Shown one piece after another: positions 31,398 through 39,665 of a stretch of 64,000 nt of DNA. Source of the stretch: Kroppenstedtia guangzhouensis. GTDB lineage: Bacteria > Bacillota > Bacilli > Thermoactinomycetales > DSM-45169. Under the pieces are notes generated by a model that was given only the letters and a program-made list of their open reading frames with translations, was not told the DNA's origin and made no database searches. Numbering within the stretch: the stretch's first letter is position 1; every line of letters begins with the position of its first letter. The DNA is taken from assembly GCF_014637345.1 (NCBI RefSeq), contig NZ_BMEX01000001.1:62001-126000 (forward strand). The letters run 5' to 3'. The position numbers and the translations under genes are program-made.

Positions 31398-31871
31398 CTA
31401 GTTTTGCAAGCCGACCCCCGGCGGGAGCCATACAAAAGGATTTTCTCCACGGTCGCGAACAGGATCATAAGTGACCGGCTGGAACCCCATTTTCCTCCAA
31501 AATTCATCCGACCGACAACGGGCATTGGTCTTGACGGGCAGGCCGAACTTTTTGGCGTGATTGACCAAAGCGGTTCCATATTTTTGCTCCCGGTATTGAG
31601 GCAGGACCTCCAGTTTCCATAGTTCGTAGTAATCCTGGGCCGGTTTGAAATAACGATCATATTTGGCATCAATTCGATAGAGGCTGATCCGGGCAACCAG
31701 TTGATTTTCCTCATAGATACCGTAAAAAGGGGAATTGCTGTCATTTTCGATGATGTTCGCCTGGAGATCCTCCAGCATGGAGAGTTCCTGTGCTCCATAT
31801 TCCCGGAACTTTTGGAACTCTTCCAAGGTTTTATAATTGATTTTCAGCCGTTCCACCCGATGTGTGCTCAT
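31398..31871 (-). CDS. GNAT acetyltransferase, YlbP-like
   Basis: The 157-residue protein resembles YlbP: VERLKINYKTLEEFQKF, ELSMLEDLQANIIENDSNSP, the GNAT core ELWKLEVLPQYREQKYG and KTNARCRSDEFWRKMGF. Its acetyl acceptor is unknown. ATG at 31871 follows GGAGGGTCTG. It converges on the RsfA-type gene; the ylbO-ylbP pairing seen in Bacillus supports the call. Confidence 0.83.
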   Translation of the reverse strand: MSTHRVERLKINYKTLEEFQKFREYGAQELSMLEDLQANIIENDSNSPFYGIYEENQLVARISLYRIDAKYDRYFKPAQDYYELWKLEVLPQYREQKYGTALVNHAKKFGLPVKTNARCRSDEFWRKMGFQPVTYDPVRDRGENPFVWLPPGVGLQN

Positions 31872-32123
31872 TGAACAGACCCTCCTTTCCATCCTCTCCC
31901 TTATTTATTATACATGACCCGCCAAGGTTTGCCCAATGGTCGGGCGGGCGGTGAAATTCAGACTTCTTCAGGCAGGATCAGTTGACCTTTTTGTCGAATG
32001 ATTTATTTATGGATCTCATTCTGTTTAAAACACGAGTGGAGAGATCCGTATTTGTTTGCCCGGATGTCGAAGAGAAACACAAGACTTTTCGGGATAATTG
32101 AGGGATTTAGTGTGAGGTGAAAA

Positions 32124-33470
32124 ATGAATATCCTAAAACTGTTGATTGCCAATCGTGGAGAGATTGCCCGCCGGATTCTGCGAACCTGTCGGCAACGGGG
32201 GATTCAGACCGTTGCCGTCCATTCCGAGGCGGATCGGGACCTGCCCTTTGTTCGGGAAGCGGATGAAGCGGTTTGTATCGGGCCGCCTCCGGTGGCCAAG
32301 AGTTACCTCAATATGGACGCCATTTTGGATGCCGCTCGGGACACCGGTGCCGATGCAATCCATCCGGGTTACGGTCTCCTCTCCGAAAATGGGGAATTTG
32401 CGAGGAGAGTGCAGGAAGCCGGATTGATCTTTGTCGGCCCCTCTCCGGAGGTAATCACCCAGATGGGAGACAAGGTGACAGCCCGCCGTCGGATGGAAGA
32501 AGCGGGGATTCCCGTGGTGCCGGGATCAAATGGAATCTGCGACTTGTCAGAAGCATCCCGGGAGGCCGCACGGATCGGATATCCGTTGATGCTGAAAGCC
32601 AGCGCAGGAGGCGGTGGGATCGGAATGGAAGTTCTCCGCTCAGAAGCGGACCTGGAGAAAGCTTTCGCCTCGGCCCAGGGACGTGCTCAGGCCTATTTCG
32701 GGGATAAAACCTTGTTCATGGAGCGTTTTATCGAATCGCCGCGACACGTGGAGGTGCAGGTTTTCTCAGATGGAACGGGAAGAACATTGCATCTCTTTGA
32801 ACGGGAATGCTCTGTCCAGCGCAGAAACCAGAAGGTGGTGGAAGAGAGTCCATCCCCCTCCATCCGGCCTGAAACAAGGGAAGCCCTCTGCCGGGCGGCA
32901 GTCCAGGCGGCGAAAGCGGTGGGGTATACAGGAGCGGGGACGGTTGAGTTTTTGGTCGATTCCGAGGAGAATTTTTTCTTTCTGGAGATGAACACCCGTC
33001 TTCAAGTGGAACATCCTGTCACCGAAATGGTGACAGGGCTGGACTTGGTTGCCCTCCAACTGGATGTGGCGGAAGGGAAGCCTCTCCCCTTTGGACAGGA
33101 CAGGATCGAATCCGGGGGACATGCGTTGGAATACCGAATCTACGCGGAAGATCCCGAACGTTTATACCCATCCCCGGGAACGCTGAAAACCTTCGCCCCT
33201 CCAACAGGGGAAGGGATTCGAGTTGATGCCGGCGTGGAATCGGGATCTGAAGTGGCTCCTTATTATGATCCCATGATCGCCAAGTGCATTGTATGGGGGA
33301 AGGACAGGGATGAGGCTTTGGCGCGAAGTTTGAAAGCGCTCTCTTCTTTTCGGGTCGAGGGGATCAAATCCAATCTTCCCCTGTTGATCCGGGTTCTGGA
33401 GCATCCGGACTTCCTCCGGGGAAAATACAATACAGGACTGTTGACAAAACTTCAATCCAACAAGAGGTGA
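32124..33470 (+). CDS. Biotin carboxylase subunit of an acyl-CoA carboxylase (probably methylcrotonyl-CoA)
   Basis: The 448-residue subunit is a complete biotin carboxylase: KLLIANRGEIARRILRTC, the ATP-grasp glycine loop ASAGGGGIGM, FLEMNTRLQVEHPVTEM and the C-terminal RIYAEDP domain. It carboxylates biotin on the carrier encoded next. With HMG-CoA lyase, a crotonase and a carboxyltransferase behind it, the cluster matches the B. subtilis yngHHB-GFE set, so 3-methylcrotonyl-CoA in leucine breakdown is the likely target. ATG follows GAGGTG. Confidence 0.9.
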   Translation: MNILKLLIANRGEIARRILRTCRQRGIQTVAVHSEADRDLPFVREADEAVCIGPPPVAKSYLNMDAILDAARDTGADAIHPGYGLLSENGEFARRVQEAGLIFVGPSPEVITQMGDKVTARRRMEEAGIPVVPGSNGICDLSEASREAARIGYPLMLKASAGGGGIGMEVLRSEADLEKAFASAQGRAQAYFGDKTLFMERFIESPRHVEVQVFSDGTGRTLHLFERECSVQRRNQKVVEESPSPSIRPETREALCRAAVQAAKAVGYTGAGTVEFLVDSEENFFFLEMNTRLQVEHPVTEMVTGLDLVALQLDVAEGKPLPFGQDRIESGGHALEYRIYAEDPERLYPSPGTLKTFAPPTGEGIRVDAGVESGSEVAPYYDPMIAKCIVWGKDRDEALARSLKALSSFRVEGIKSNLPLLIRVLEHPDFLRGKYNTGLLTKLQSNKR

Positions 33471-33476
33471 ACAATG

Positions 33477-33695
33477 ATGAAAACAGTGCAGGCAACGATG
33501 GCAGGAACCGTATTACAGGTGTTGGTGGCTGAGGGGGACCGGGTGGAAGCAGGACAGGATGTGGTGGTGCTGGAATCGATGAAGATGGAGGTGCCCGTGC
33601 AGGCGGAGGAAAGCGGGACAGTGAAATCAATCCAGGTGGAAGTCGGCGGTTTCGTCGGTGAAGGAGAGACTTTGATCGAACTGAGCGGGGAATAA
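33477..33695 (+). CDS. Biotin carboxyl carrier protein, stand-alone
   Basis: The 72-residue protein is a single biotinyl domain with the biotin-acceptor K36 in ESMKMEVP. It carries carboxybiotin between the preceding biotin carboxylase and the carboxyltransferase encoded at the operon's end. It lacks the N-terminal part of AccB, as in the Bacillus YngHB type. ATG at 33477 gives better spacing from GAGGTG than the ATG at 33474. A dispersed hairpin element follows it. Confidence 0.9.
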   Translation: MKTVQATMAGTVLQVLVAEGDRVEAGQDVVVLESMKMEVPVQAEESGTVKSIQVEVGGFVGEGETLIELSGE

Positions 33696-33702
33696 AAGAG
33701 AG

Positions 33703-33825
33703 GATAATCCCGTCACAGGGAGGGATGGTTTGACATGGAGCGTTTTTAACTCAAAAACTTTGGCGCCGAAATGTGAAACCCAATCCCGACCCACTCGGAA
33801 AACATGATCACAGAGCTCTTGCAAG
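33703..33825 (+). repeat. Dispersed hairpin element, copy B (before the HMG-CoA lyase gene)
   Basis: GGTTTGACAT at 33727-33736 faces ATGTGAAACC at 33771-33780 (one mismatch). CGTCACAG, ACATGGAGCG, AACTTTGGCGCC and CCCAATCCCG are shared with the copy at 49145, in the same order. It lies within the operon, between the carrier and lyase genes, in a gap of 216 bases. Role unknown. Confidence 0.65.
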
Positions 33826-33911
33826 GTGTGTATGGCAATTCAAGTTTCCGTGATAAATGGACGGAGCCCTAAACCGACTAAGCCACACAAACGAAGAAAG
33901 GAGGACTGTCG

Positions 33912-34829
33912 ATGAGGGAAGTGACACTCGTGGAAGTGGGTTTGCGGGACGGATTGCAAAATGAGTCCCGCATTTTATCCACTGCTGAGAAGAAACAGCT
34001 GGCCGAACGGCTGATCGCCGCCGGTGTGAAGGAGCTGGAAATCACTTCTTTTGTCCATCCCCGATGGATCCCCCAGTTATCTGACGCGGCAGAACTGGCC
34101 TCCTCCCTGCCGAACCGGCCCGATGTGCGATACCGGGCCTTGGTCCCCAATCGGAAGGGATTGGAAAGGGCGCTGGAGACACCAGTGGATGAATTTGCCG
34201 TTTTTCTTTCCGCCAGTGAGACTCACAACCGGAAGAATATCAACAAGTGCATCGAAGAGACTTATCCGGTGTTGGAAGAAGTGGTCCGGGAAGCCCTCTC
34301 CCATGGAAAACGGGTCCGCGGGTATGTCTCCACGGTCTTTGGCTGTCCCTATGAAGGTGAGGTGCCCGTGGCCAACACAGTGGAGATTTGTGAACGGCTG
34401 CTGAAAATGGGAGTATATGAAATCTCCCTCGGGGATACGATCGGGGTGGCCACCCCCCGTCAAGTGAAGGAAAAATTGAAAACCCTTGCAGGAGTGCTCC
34501 CGGTGGAGCGATTGGCGGGGCACTTCCATGATACCCGCGGCACTGCCTTGGTCAATGCCTATGTCAGTCTGGAGATGGGGATCACCACCCTGGACAGCGC
34601 CTTCGGTGGATTGGGGGGGTGTCCCTACGCTCCGGGTGCTGCCGGTAACGTAGCCACTGAAGATCTGGTTTATATGTTGGAACAAGAGGGCATCCGGACA
34701 GGGATCGATTTGGAAACTTTGTGTGCGGCCGGATTATTGGCGGAAAAACTGCTTGGACAACGGTTGCCATCCAAAGTGTTGCAAAGTATGGCAGCCCATT
34801 GTCAGGCGAAGGAGGAGAGCCGGGAGTGA
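33912..34829 (+). CDS. Hydroxymethylglutaryl-CoA lyase
   Basis: The 305-residue TIM-barrel enzyme has VEVGLRDGLQNE with the metal-binding Asp, ASETHNRKNINK, AGHFHDTRGTALVN with the metal-binding histidines, and the catalytic cysteine loop GLGGCPYAPGA. It splits HMG-CoA to acetoacetate and acetyl-CoA, the last step of leucine catabolism. ATG follows GAAAGGAGGA. The next gene overlaps by four bases. Confidence 0.92.
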   Translation: MREVTLVEVGLRDGLQNESRILSTAEKKQLAERLIAAGVKELEITSFVHPRWIPQLSDAAELASSLPNRPDVRYRALVPNRKGLERALETPVDEFAVFLSASETHNRKNINKCIEETYPVLEEVVREALSHGKRVRGYVSTVFGCPYEGEVPVANTVEICERLLKMGVYEISLGDTIGVATPRQVKEKLKTLAGVLPVERLAGHFHDTRGTALVNAYVSLEMGITTLDSAFGGLGGCPYAPGAAGNVATEDLVYMLEQEGIRTGIDLETLCAAGLLAEKLLGQRLPSKVLQSMAAHCQAKEESRE

Positions 34830-35602
34830 GCCTGGTGGAATGGGAGCGGAAAGAGGGCATCTCCGTCTTGACGCTGAATCGACCGGAAGTGTTCAACGCG
34901 CTCAATTTGCCCGCCTTGGAACAATTGCGAGAGATTACGGAGGAATTGAGATATTCCAAGGCAACCCGCGTGGTGGTGGTGACCGGGGCGGGAAAAAAAG
35001 CATTCTGTGCCGGGGCGGATCTGAAAGAACGCCGGGAGTTCACAGAGGATCAGGTTCGACGCTATATCCACATGATCCGGGAAACTTTCCATGCCTTGGC
35101 CTCTCTTCCCAAACCGGTGATTGCCGCAATCAACGGTGTTGCCTTTGGTGGGGGGATGGAACTGGCTTTGGCCTGTGATCTCCGGATCGCCGATGAACAT
35201 GCCGTCATGGGATTGACGGAGACCTCCCTGGGAATCATCCCCGGAGCGGGGGGAACTCAGCGACTGGCCCGCTTGATCGGAACGGCCCGGGCCAAGGAGT
35301 TGATCTTCACTGCGAAACGGATCAACGCCTGGGAAGCGGAAAAATTGAATCTGCTAAACCAGGTGGCGACTGGGGGAACAGTGATGGAGGCAGCGATGGA
35401 GACGGCAGCCCGAATCAATGAAAACGCGCCCTTGGCCCTGGCCCAAGCCAAATATGCCATCGATTACGGCTCGGAAACCGACCTGGCGACCGGTTTGGCA
35501 ATGGAAACAAAGGCATACGAAGTATTGATACCTACCAAGGACCGCTTGGAAGGGCTTCAAGCGTTTAAGGAGAAAAGAAAGCCCGTCTATGTGGGCGAGT
35601 GA
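34826..35602 (+). CDS. Enoyl-CoA hydratase, probably methylglutaconyl-CoA hydratase
   Basis: The 258-residue crotonase has AFCAGADLKERREF, the signature INGVAFGGGMELALACDLRIA split by GGG, and ETSLGIIPGAGGTQRL with the catalytic Glu. The position between HMG-CoA lyase and the carboxyltransferase suggests hydration of methylglutaconyl-CoA. GTG at 34826 overlaps the lyase stop and has AAGGAGGAG upstream. Confidence 0.88.
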   Translation: MSLVEWERKEGISVLTLNRPEVFNALNLPALEQLREITEELRYSKATRVVVVTGAGKKAFCAGADLKERREFTEDQVRRYIHMIRETFHALASLPKPVIAAINGVAFGGGMELALACDLRIADEHAVMGLTETSLGIIPGAGGTQRLARLIGTARAKELIFTAKRINAWEAEKLNLLNQVATGGTVMEAAMETAARINENAPLALAQAKYAIDYGSETDLATGLAMETKAYEVLIPTKDRLEGLQAFKEKRKPVYVGE

Positions 35603-35623
35603 AGACCATGGGAGGGAGAAACC

Positions 35624-37159
35624 ATGCGGGAGGAAATGATCCATCAACTCAAAGAACGGGTGGAACGGATCCGCAAAGGAGGAGCACCCAAATATCATGA
35701 AAAGCTGAAGGAACAAAACAAACTCTTCGTCAGAGAGCGACTGGAACTCCTGTTTGATGATAAATTTCAATTGGAGGATGGGCTGTTTGCCAACGGGTTG
35801 GAGGAAAGTCTTCCCGCTGATGGTGTGGTGACTGCCATCGGCAAGGTCAATGGGCAGACCGTCTGTGTTATGGCCAATGACTCCACGGTCAAGGCGGGTT
35901 CCTGGGGTGCACGGACCGTGGAGAAAATCATCCGGATCCAGGAGACGGCAGAGAAAATGCGAGTGCCATTGATCTATCTGGTTGATTCTGCGGGGGCCCG
36001 GATCACGGATCAGATTGAGATGTTTCCCGGAAGACGGGGAGCCGGACGTATTTTTTACAACCAAGTGAAACTGTCTGGTGTCATCCCGCAGGTCTGCATT
36101 CTGTTTGGGCCTTCCGCCGCCGGTGGGGCATATATCCCCGCTTTTTGCGATCTGGTGATCATGGTGGAGAACAACGCCAGTATGTATCTGGGTTCCCCGC
36201 GGATGGCAGAGATGGTGATCGGAGAGAAAGTCTCTTTGGAGGAGATGGGTGGAGCCCGGATGCATTGCACAGTCAGCGGTTGTGGGGATGTCCTAGCAGC
36301 GGATGAAGAAGAAGCGATCGCTTCCGCCCGTCGCTACCTTCAATTTTTCCCTGCTCATCACACGAAAAAGCCGGTCCGGATCGAAGGCAAAGCTCCGGCC
36401 CCTGACGCGAAAAAGATTTCTGAAATCGTTCCGGATCACCAGAACGCCCCCTTCGATATGTTGGAGTTGATCCGGTCTTTGGTGGATGAAGGCTCTTTCT
36501 TCGAGGTGAAGCAGCTCTTTGCCAAAGAATTGATCACCGGACTTGCCCGGCTGGAGGGCCGGGTGGTTGGAATCATCGCCAATCAATCCAAAGTGAAGGG
36601 CGGAGTTTTGTTCGTCGATTCCGCCGACAAGGCGGCCCGCTTTATCACCCTTTGTGATGCGTTCAACATCCCGCTTCTGTTCCTGGCGGATGTTCCCGGT
36701 TTCATGATTGGAACCCAGACGGAAAAGGCGGGTCTGATCCGTCACGGGGCCAAGATGATCGCCGCCATGTCGGAGGCGACAGTGCCCAAGCTGTCCGTCA
36801 TCGTCCGGAAAGCATACGGTGCCGGCCTTTATGCCATGGCGGGTCCCGCTTTTGAGCCGGATTGCTGTTTGGCCTTGCCGACAGCCCAAATTGCCGTCAT
36901 GGGACCGGAGGCCGCCGTCAATGCGGTTTACAACAACAAGATCGCTCAACTGGAAGGAGCGGAAAAGGTCCGGTTTGTACAGGAGAAACGGGCAGAATAC
37001 CAACAAGATATCGATATTTACCGACTGGCCTCGGAACTGATCATCGACGGAATTGTGGCGCCGGATGACCTTCGCCGGGAACTGAGTGGACGATTGGAAG
37101 TCTATGCGGACAAAGAGATCACCTTCAGTCACCGTAAACATCCGGTCTATCCGGTTTGA
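35624..37159 (+). CDS. Acyl-CoA carboxyltransferase subunit (probably methylcrotonyl-CoA)
   Basis: The 511-residue protein has the two crotonase-like halves of a carboxyltransferase beta chain: DSAGARITDQIEMFPGRRGAG and GPSAAGGAYIPAFCD in the first, FLADVPGFMIGTQTEKAG and KAYGAGLYAMAG in the second. It transfers carboxyl from biotin to the acyl-CoA. Propionyl- or geranyl-CoA carboxylase are alternatives by sequence alone; context favours methylcrotonyl-CoA. ATG follows GGGAGG. It ends the operon. Confidence 0.9.
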   Translation: MREEMIHQLKERVERIRKGGAPKYHEKLKEQNKLFVRERLELLFDDKFQLEDGLFANGLEESLPADGVVTAIGKVNGQTVCVMANDSTVKAGSWGARTVEKIIRIQETAEKMRVPLIYLVDSAGARITDQIEMFPGRRGAGRIFYNQVKLSGVIPQVCILFGPSAAGGAYIPAFCDLVIMVENNASMYLGSPRMAEMVIGEKVSLEEMGGARMHCTVSGCGDVLAADEEEAIASARRYLQFFPAHHTKKPVRIEGKAPAPDAKKISEIVPDHQNAPFDMLELIRSLVDEGSFFEVKQLFAKELITGLARLEGRVVGIIANQSKVKGGVLFVDSADKAARFITLCDAFNIPLLFLADVPGFMIGTQTEKAGLIRHGAKMIAAMSEATVPKLSVIVRKAYGAGLYAMAGPAFEPDCCLALPTAQIAVMGPEAAVNAVYNNKIAQLEGAEKVRFVQEKRAEYQQDIDIYRLASELIIDGIVAPDDLRRELSGRLEVYADKEITFSHRKHPVYPV

Positions 37160-37239
37160 TAGCTGAAAGGAAAGCTTCGATTCCTCTCACACCAGGTGGG
37201 GGGAATCTGTTATTATATGGGGGATGGGAGGGTTGTGGG

Positions 37240-38166
37240 ATGCGGGTCGCTGTTTGGGGGGCGGGTTCCCTGGGACTTCTGTGGGCCGATCGGTTGGCCG
37301 GACGGTTTTCGGAGACGGTTCTCATCACGAGAACCCGGACCCAACGTGATGAAATCAAGGTCCGGGGGATTCGGGTCACAGGGACCGACGGAGCTTGTCA
37401 TCACAGGCAAATCCAGGTCGAGTGGGCAGGAAGTGAGGAGCTGCCCCGACTGGATGCTGTATTCATCACTGTGAAACAACGAATCCTCCCCCGGATCGCT
37501 CCCCGGTTGGCTGAGGTCTGTTCACCATCGGCTTCTCTGTTTTTATGGCAGAATGGTCTGGGCGGAGAGAAATTTTTCCTCCCATACTTTTTTCCCGGAC
37601 AAATTTACCGTGCCGTGACCACGGAAGGGGCTTTGCGCAAGGGACCGACCCATGTTTGTCATACGGGGGGCGGGGAGAGCTGGGTCGGTCCCGCCTGTGG
37701 GGGAGATTTTTCGCCTGTGGTGGAGAGACTGATACAGGAGCTTTCCTCGGAGTCTGTCCGGATCTTTCCTGTTGCCGATCTGCGTCGGCGGGTGTGGGAG
37801 AAGCTGGCTGTCAACTGTGTGATCAACCCACTGACCGCCCTGTGGAAAGTTCCCAACGGGGCACTGCCGGAGCGGGAAGAGTTTTTTATCCGGATGGAGG
37901 AGATCCTGGAAGAGGTGGTCCGCGTGGCCGGGGCGGAAGGAATCCCTCTTTCCATGGCGGAGCTCAGAAAAAGAGTTCTTAGCGTCTGCCATCATACGGC
38001 GACCAATCGTTCCTCCATGCTCCAGGATCTGGACAGGGGAGTACCGACCGAGGTGGATTTCATCAATGGTGCTGTCGCGGAAACAGGGAGAAAGAGAGGG
38101 ATCCCGACCCCGCACAATGAGCATCTGACCCGTCTGGTCCATCAGGCGGAGAGCGAAGTGGTTTGA
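37240..38166 (+). CDS. 2-dehydropantoate 2-reductase-like protein
   Basis: The 308-residue protein starts with a Rossmann fold (GAGSLG at 7-12) and has the ketopantoate reductase pattern, including the catalytic Lys in RRVWEKLAVNCVINPLTAL and SSMLQDLDRGVPTEVDFINGA. It reduces ketopantoate with NADPH in pantothenate synthesis; many paralogues have other substrates. ATG at 37240 follows GGGAGGG. Its position near rsfA-type, ylbP-like and bshC genes parallels ylbQ in Bacillus. Confidence 0.87.
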   Translation: MRVAVWGAGSLGLLWADRLAGRFSETVLITRTRTQRDEIKVRGIRVTGTDGACHHRQIQVEWAGSEELPRLDAVFITVKQRILPRIAPRLAEVCSPSASLFLWQNGLGGEKFFLPYFFPGQIYRAVTTEGALRKGPTHVCHTGGGESWVGPACGGDFSPVVERLIQELSSESVRIFPVADLRRRVWEKLAVNCVINPLTALWKVPNGALPEREEFFIRMEEILEEVVRVAGAEGIPLSMAELRKRVLSVCHHTATNRSSMLQDLDRGVPTEVDFINGAVAETGRKRGIPTPHNEHLTRLVHQAESEVV

Positions 38167-38192
38167 GGATTCCGGTTGTGGAGGCGATTTCG

Positions 38193-39587
38193 GTGCCCTT
38201 TGGAAAGAAGCTATCTCTGGACTCTTATGTGATTGCGATTTTCCTCAGTGCGCTCGATTTCAGTATGATCGCCCCGTCATTGACAGTGATCGCCACAGAC
38301 CTCGGCTTTCCGGTTCGGTGGGTGATCTGGGTGATTGCTCTCCACTTGGCGGTGTTCGTTCTCGCACTTCCCTTGATGGAGATGTGGGGGGCACGGGTGG
38401 GGCAGAGACGTTGGTTTGTCATCTCCCTCTCTCTCTTCGTCCTGGGCTCTCTCGTGGCGGGGGCGGGCAGCCATTGGTCGGTCCTGATCGGTGGTCGGGT
38501 GATTCAAGCCTTGGGTGCGGGAGGCATCGTCCCCCTGTTATCTGTGGAACTTCGTCGCCTGACCCAACTGAAAAAGCGTTTCTGGAGGGTTGCGATCCAT
38601 TTGGGCCTGGGAGGATTGCTTATTTCGGTTCCCCTTTTCTCTTCCTGGGTTGCTTGGCAATTCAGCTGGCGATGGTTGTTTTGGTTCAATCTTCCTGCTG
38701 CCTTGGCGGTGTACATTCAGAGCTTTCGGTTTTCGCCCGGCGGGAGTTCCCGTATTCCACCCCAGCAAACAGCGGGTCTCTTTTATTTTGCAGGCATTCT
38801 TTTATCAGCAATGGTTTCCATCTCTGGTCTCGACCCATCCCTTGGGTGGGGAATGATGGCAGATTCTGACTTCCTGCCTTTTGCGATTCTCTCCGTCGGG
38901 TTGATTGTACCGTTGTTGATGGTGGAGCGCCAATCGGAGCATCCCTTCTTTCAACCCCGGCTGTTCAGAGATCTCCGATTGATCGGAATACAGGGAGTCA
39001 CAGCGTTGGCGGGGTGTACTTGGGTGGCGGTGGTGTTGGTGCCGGGATGGATGGTGGAAATGTTTGGCCAACTCCGGGGAACCGGAGGGATGTTTCTCTC
39101 CATCGTTTCAGGTGCAGCATGGTTGACCCTTCCATTGGCTCGGTGGATCGCCGCCCGCTGGGGATACCAGGGAGCATTGGCGATCGGCTTTTTCGCCACT
39201 GCCTCCGCCTACTTCACTCTGGCTCTGGTAGAGGACCCGACCACATCAATCGTCCTGTTGGCGCTGTTGGGAGGAGGGCTCAGTTTGACCCTGACGGCTC
39301 CTGTTCACGAACTGCTGTTTGAAATACTTCCTCTCAGGCAAATCAAAAGCGGATTGATCGTGATTGCCATGTTTCGCACCGCAGGGGGTGCTCTGGGTCT
39401 GCTCCTGATCGGTCTGCCTTTCTTTGAAACCATGGATACTGCCCCTGATGGCCGCTTTGGGCTGCCCCTTTTTTGGAAGACGGGGTTTCAAATCGGATTG
39501 TTGACTGCAGCCGGGGTGGCGGTTCTCGGTTTTGTAATCTCTCTGTTGCTACCCCTTTCTGCAGGAAGCCGTGGTCAGGAGGAGTGA
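38193..39587 (+). CDS. Major facilitator superfamily transporter (DHA2-like)
   Basis: The 464-residue membrane protein has about 14 hydrophobic segments and drug:proton antiporter features (SALDFSMIAPSLTVIATDL in the first helix, GGRVIQALGAGGIVPL after the fourth). It is probably an exporter, substrate unknown. GTG at 38193 has GGAGGCG seven bases upstream; a TTG at 38163 overlapping the previous stop is the alternative. It is likely co-transcribed with the reductase gene. Confidence 0.83.
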   Translation: MPFGKKLSLDSYVIAIFLSALDFSMIAPSLTVIATDLGFPVRWVIWVIALHLAVFVLALPLMEMWGARVGQRRWFVISLSLFVLGSLVAGAGSHWSVLIGGRVIQALGAGGIVPLLSVELRRLTQLKKRFWRVAIHLGLGGLLISVPLFSSWVAWQFSWRWLFWFNLPAALAVYIQSFRFSPGGSSRIPPQQTAGLFYFAGILLSAMVSISGLDPSLGWGMMADSDFLPFAILSVGLIVPLLMVERQSEHPFFQPRLFRDLRLIGIQGVTALAGCTWVAVVLVPGWMVEMFGQLRGTGGMFLSIVSGAAWLTLPLARWIAARWGYQGALAIGFFATASAYFTLALVEDPTTSIVLLALLGGGLSLTLTAPVHELLFEILPLRQIKSGLIVIAMFRTAGGALGLLLIGLPFFETMDTAPDGRFGLPLFWKTGFQIGLLTAAGVAVLGFVISLLLPLSAGSRGQEE

Positions 39588-39665
39588 TTTTCAGGGAGGG
39601 ATCCTCCATGCTATACTGGGGAAGATTGAGCGGGAAAGTGGTTTCCATATGGAGGAAAAATCAAA

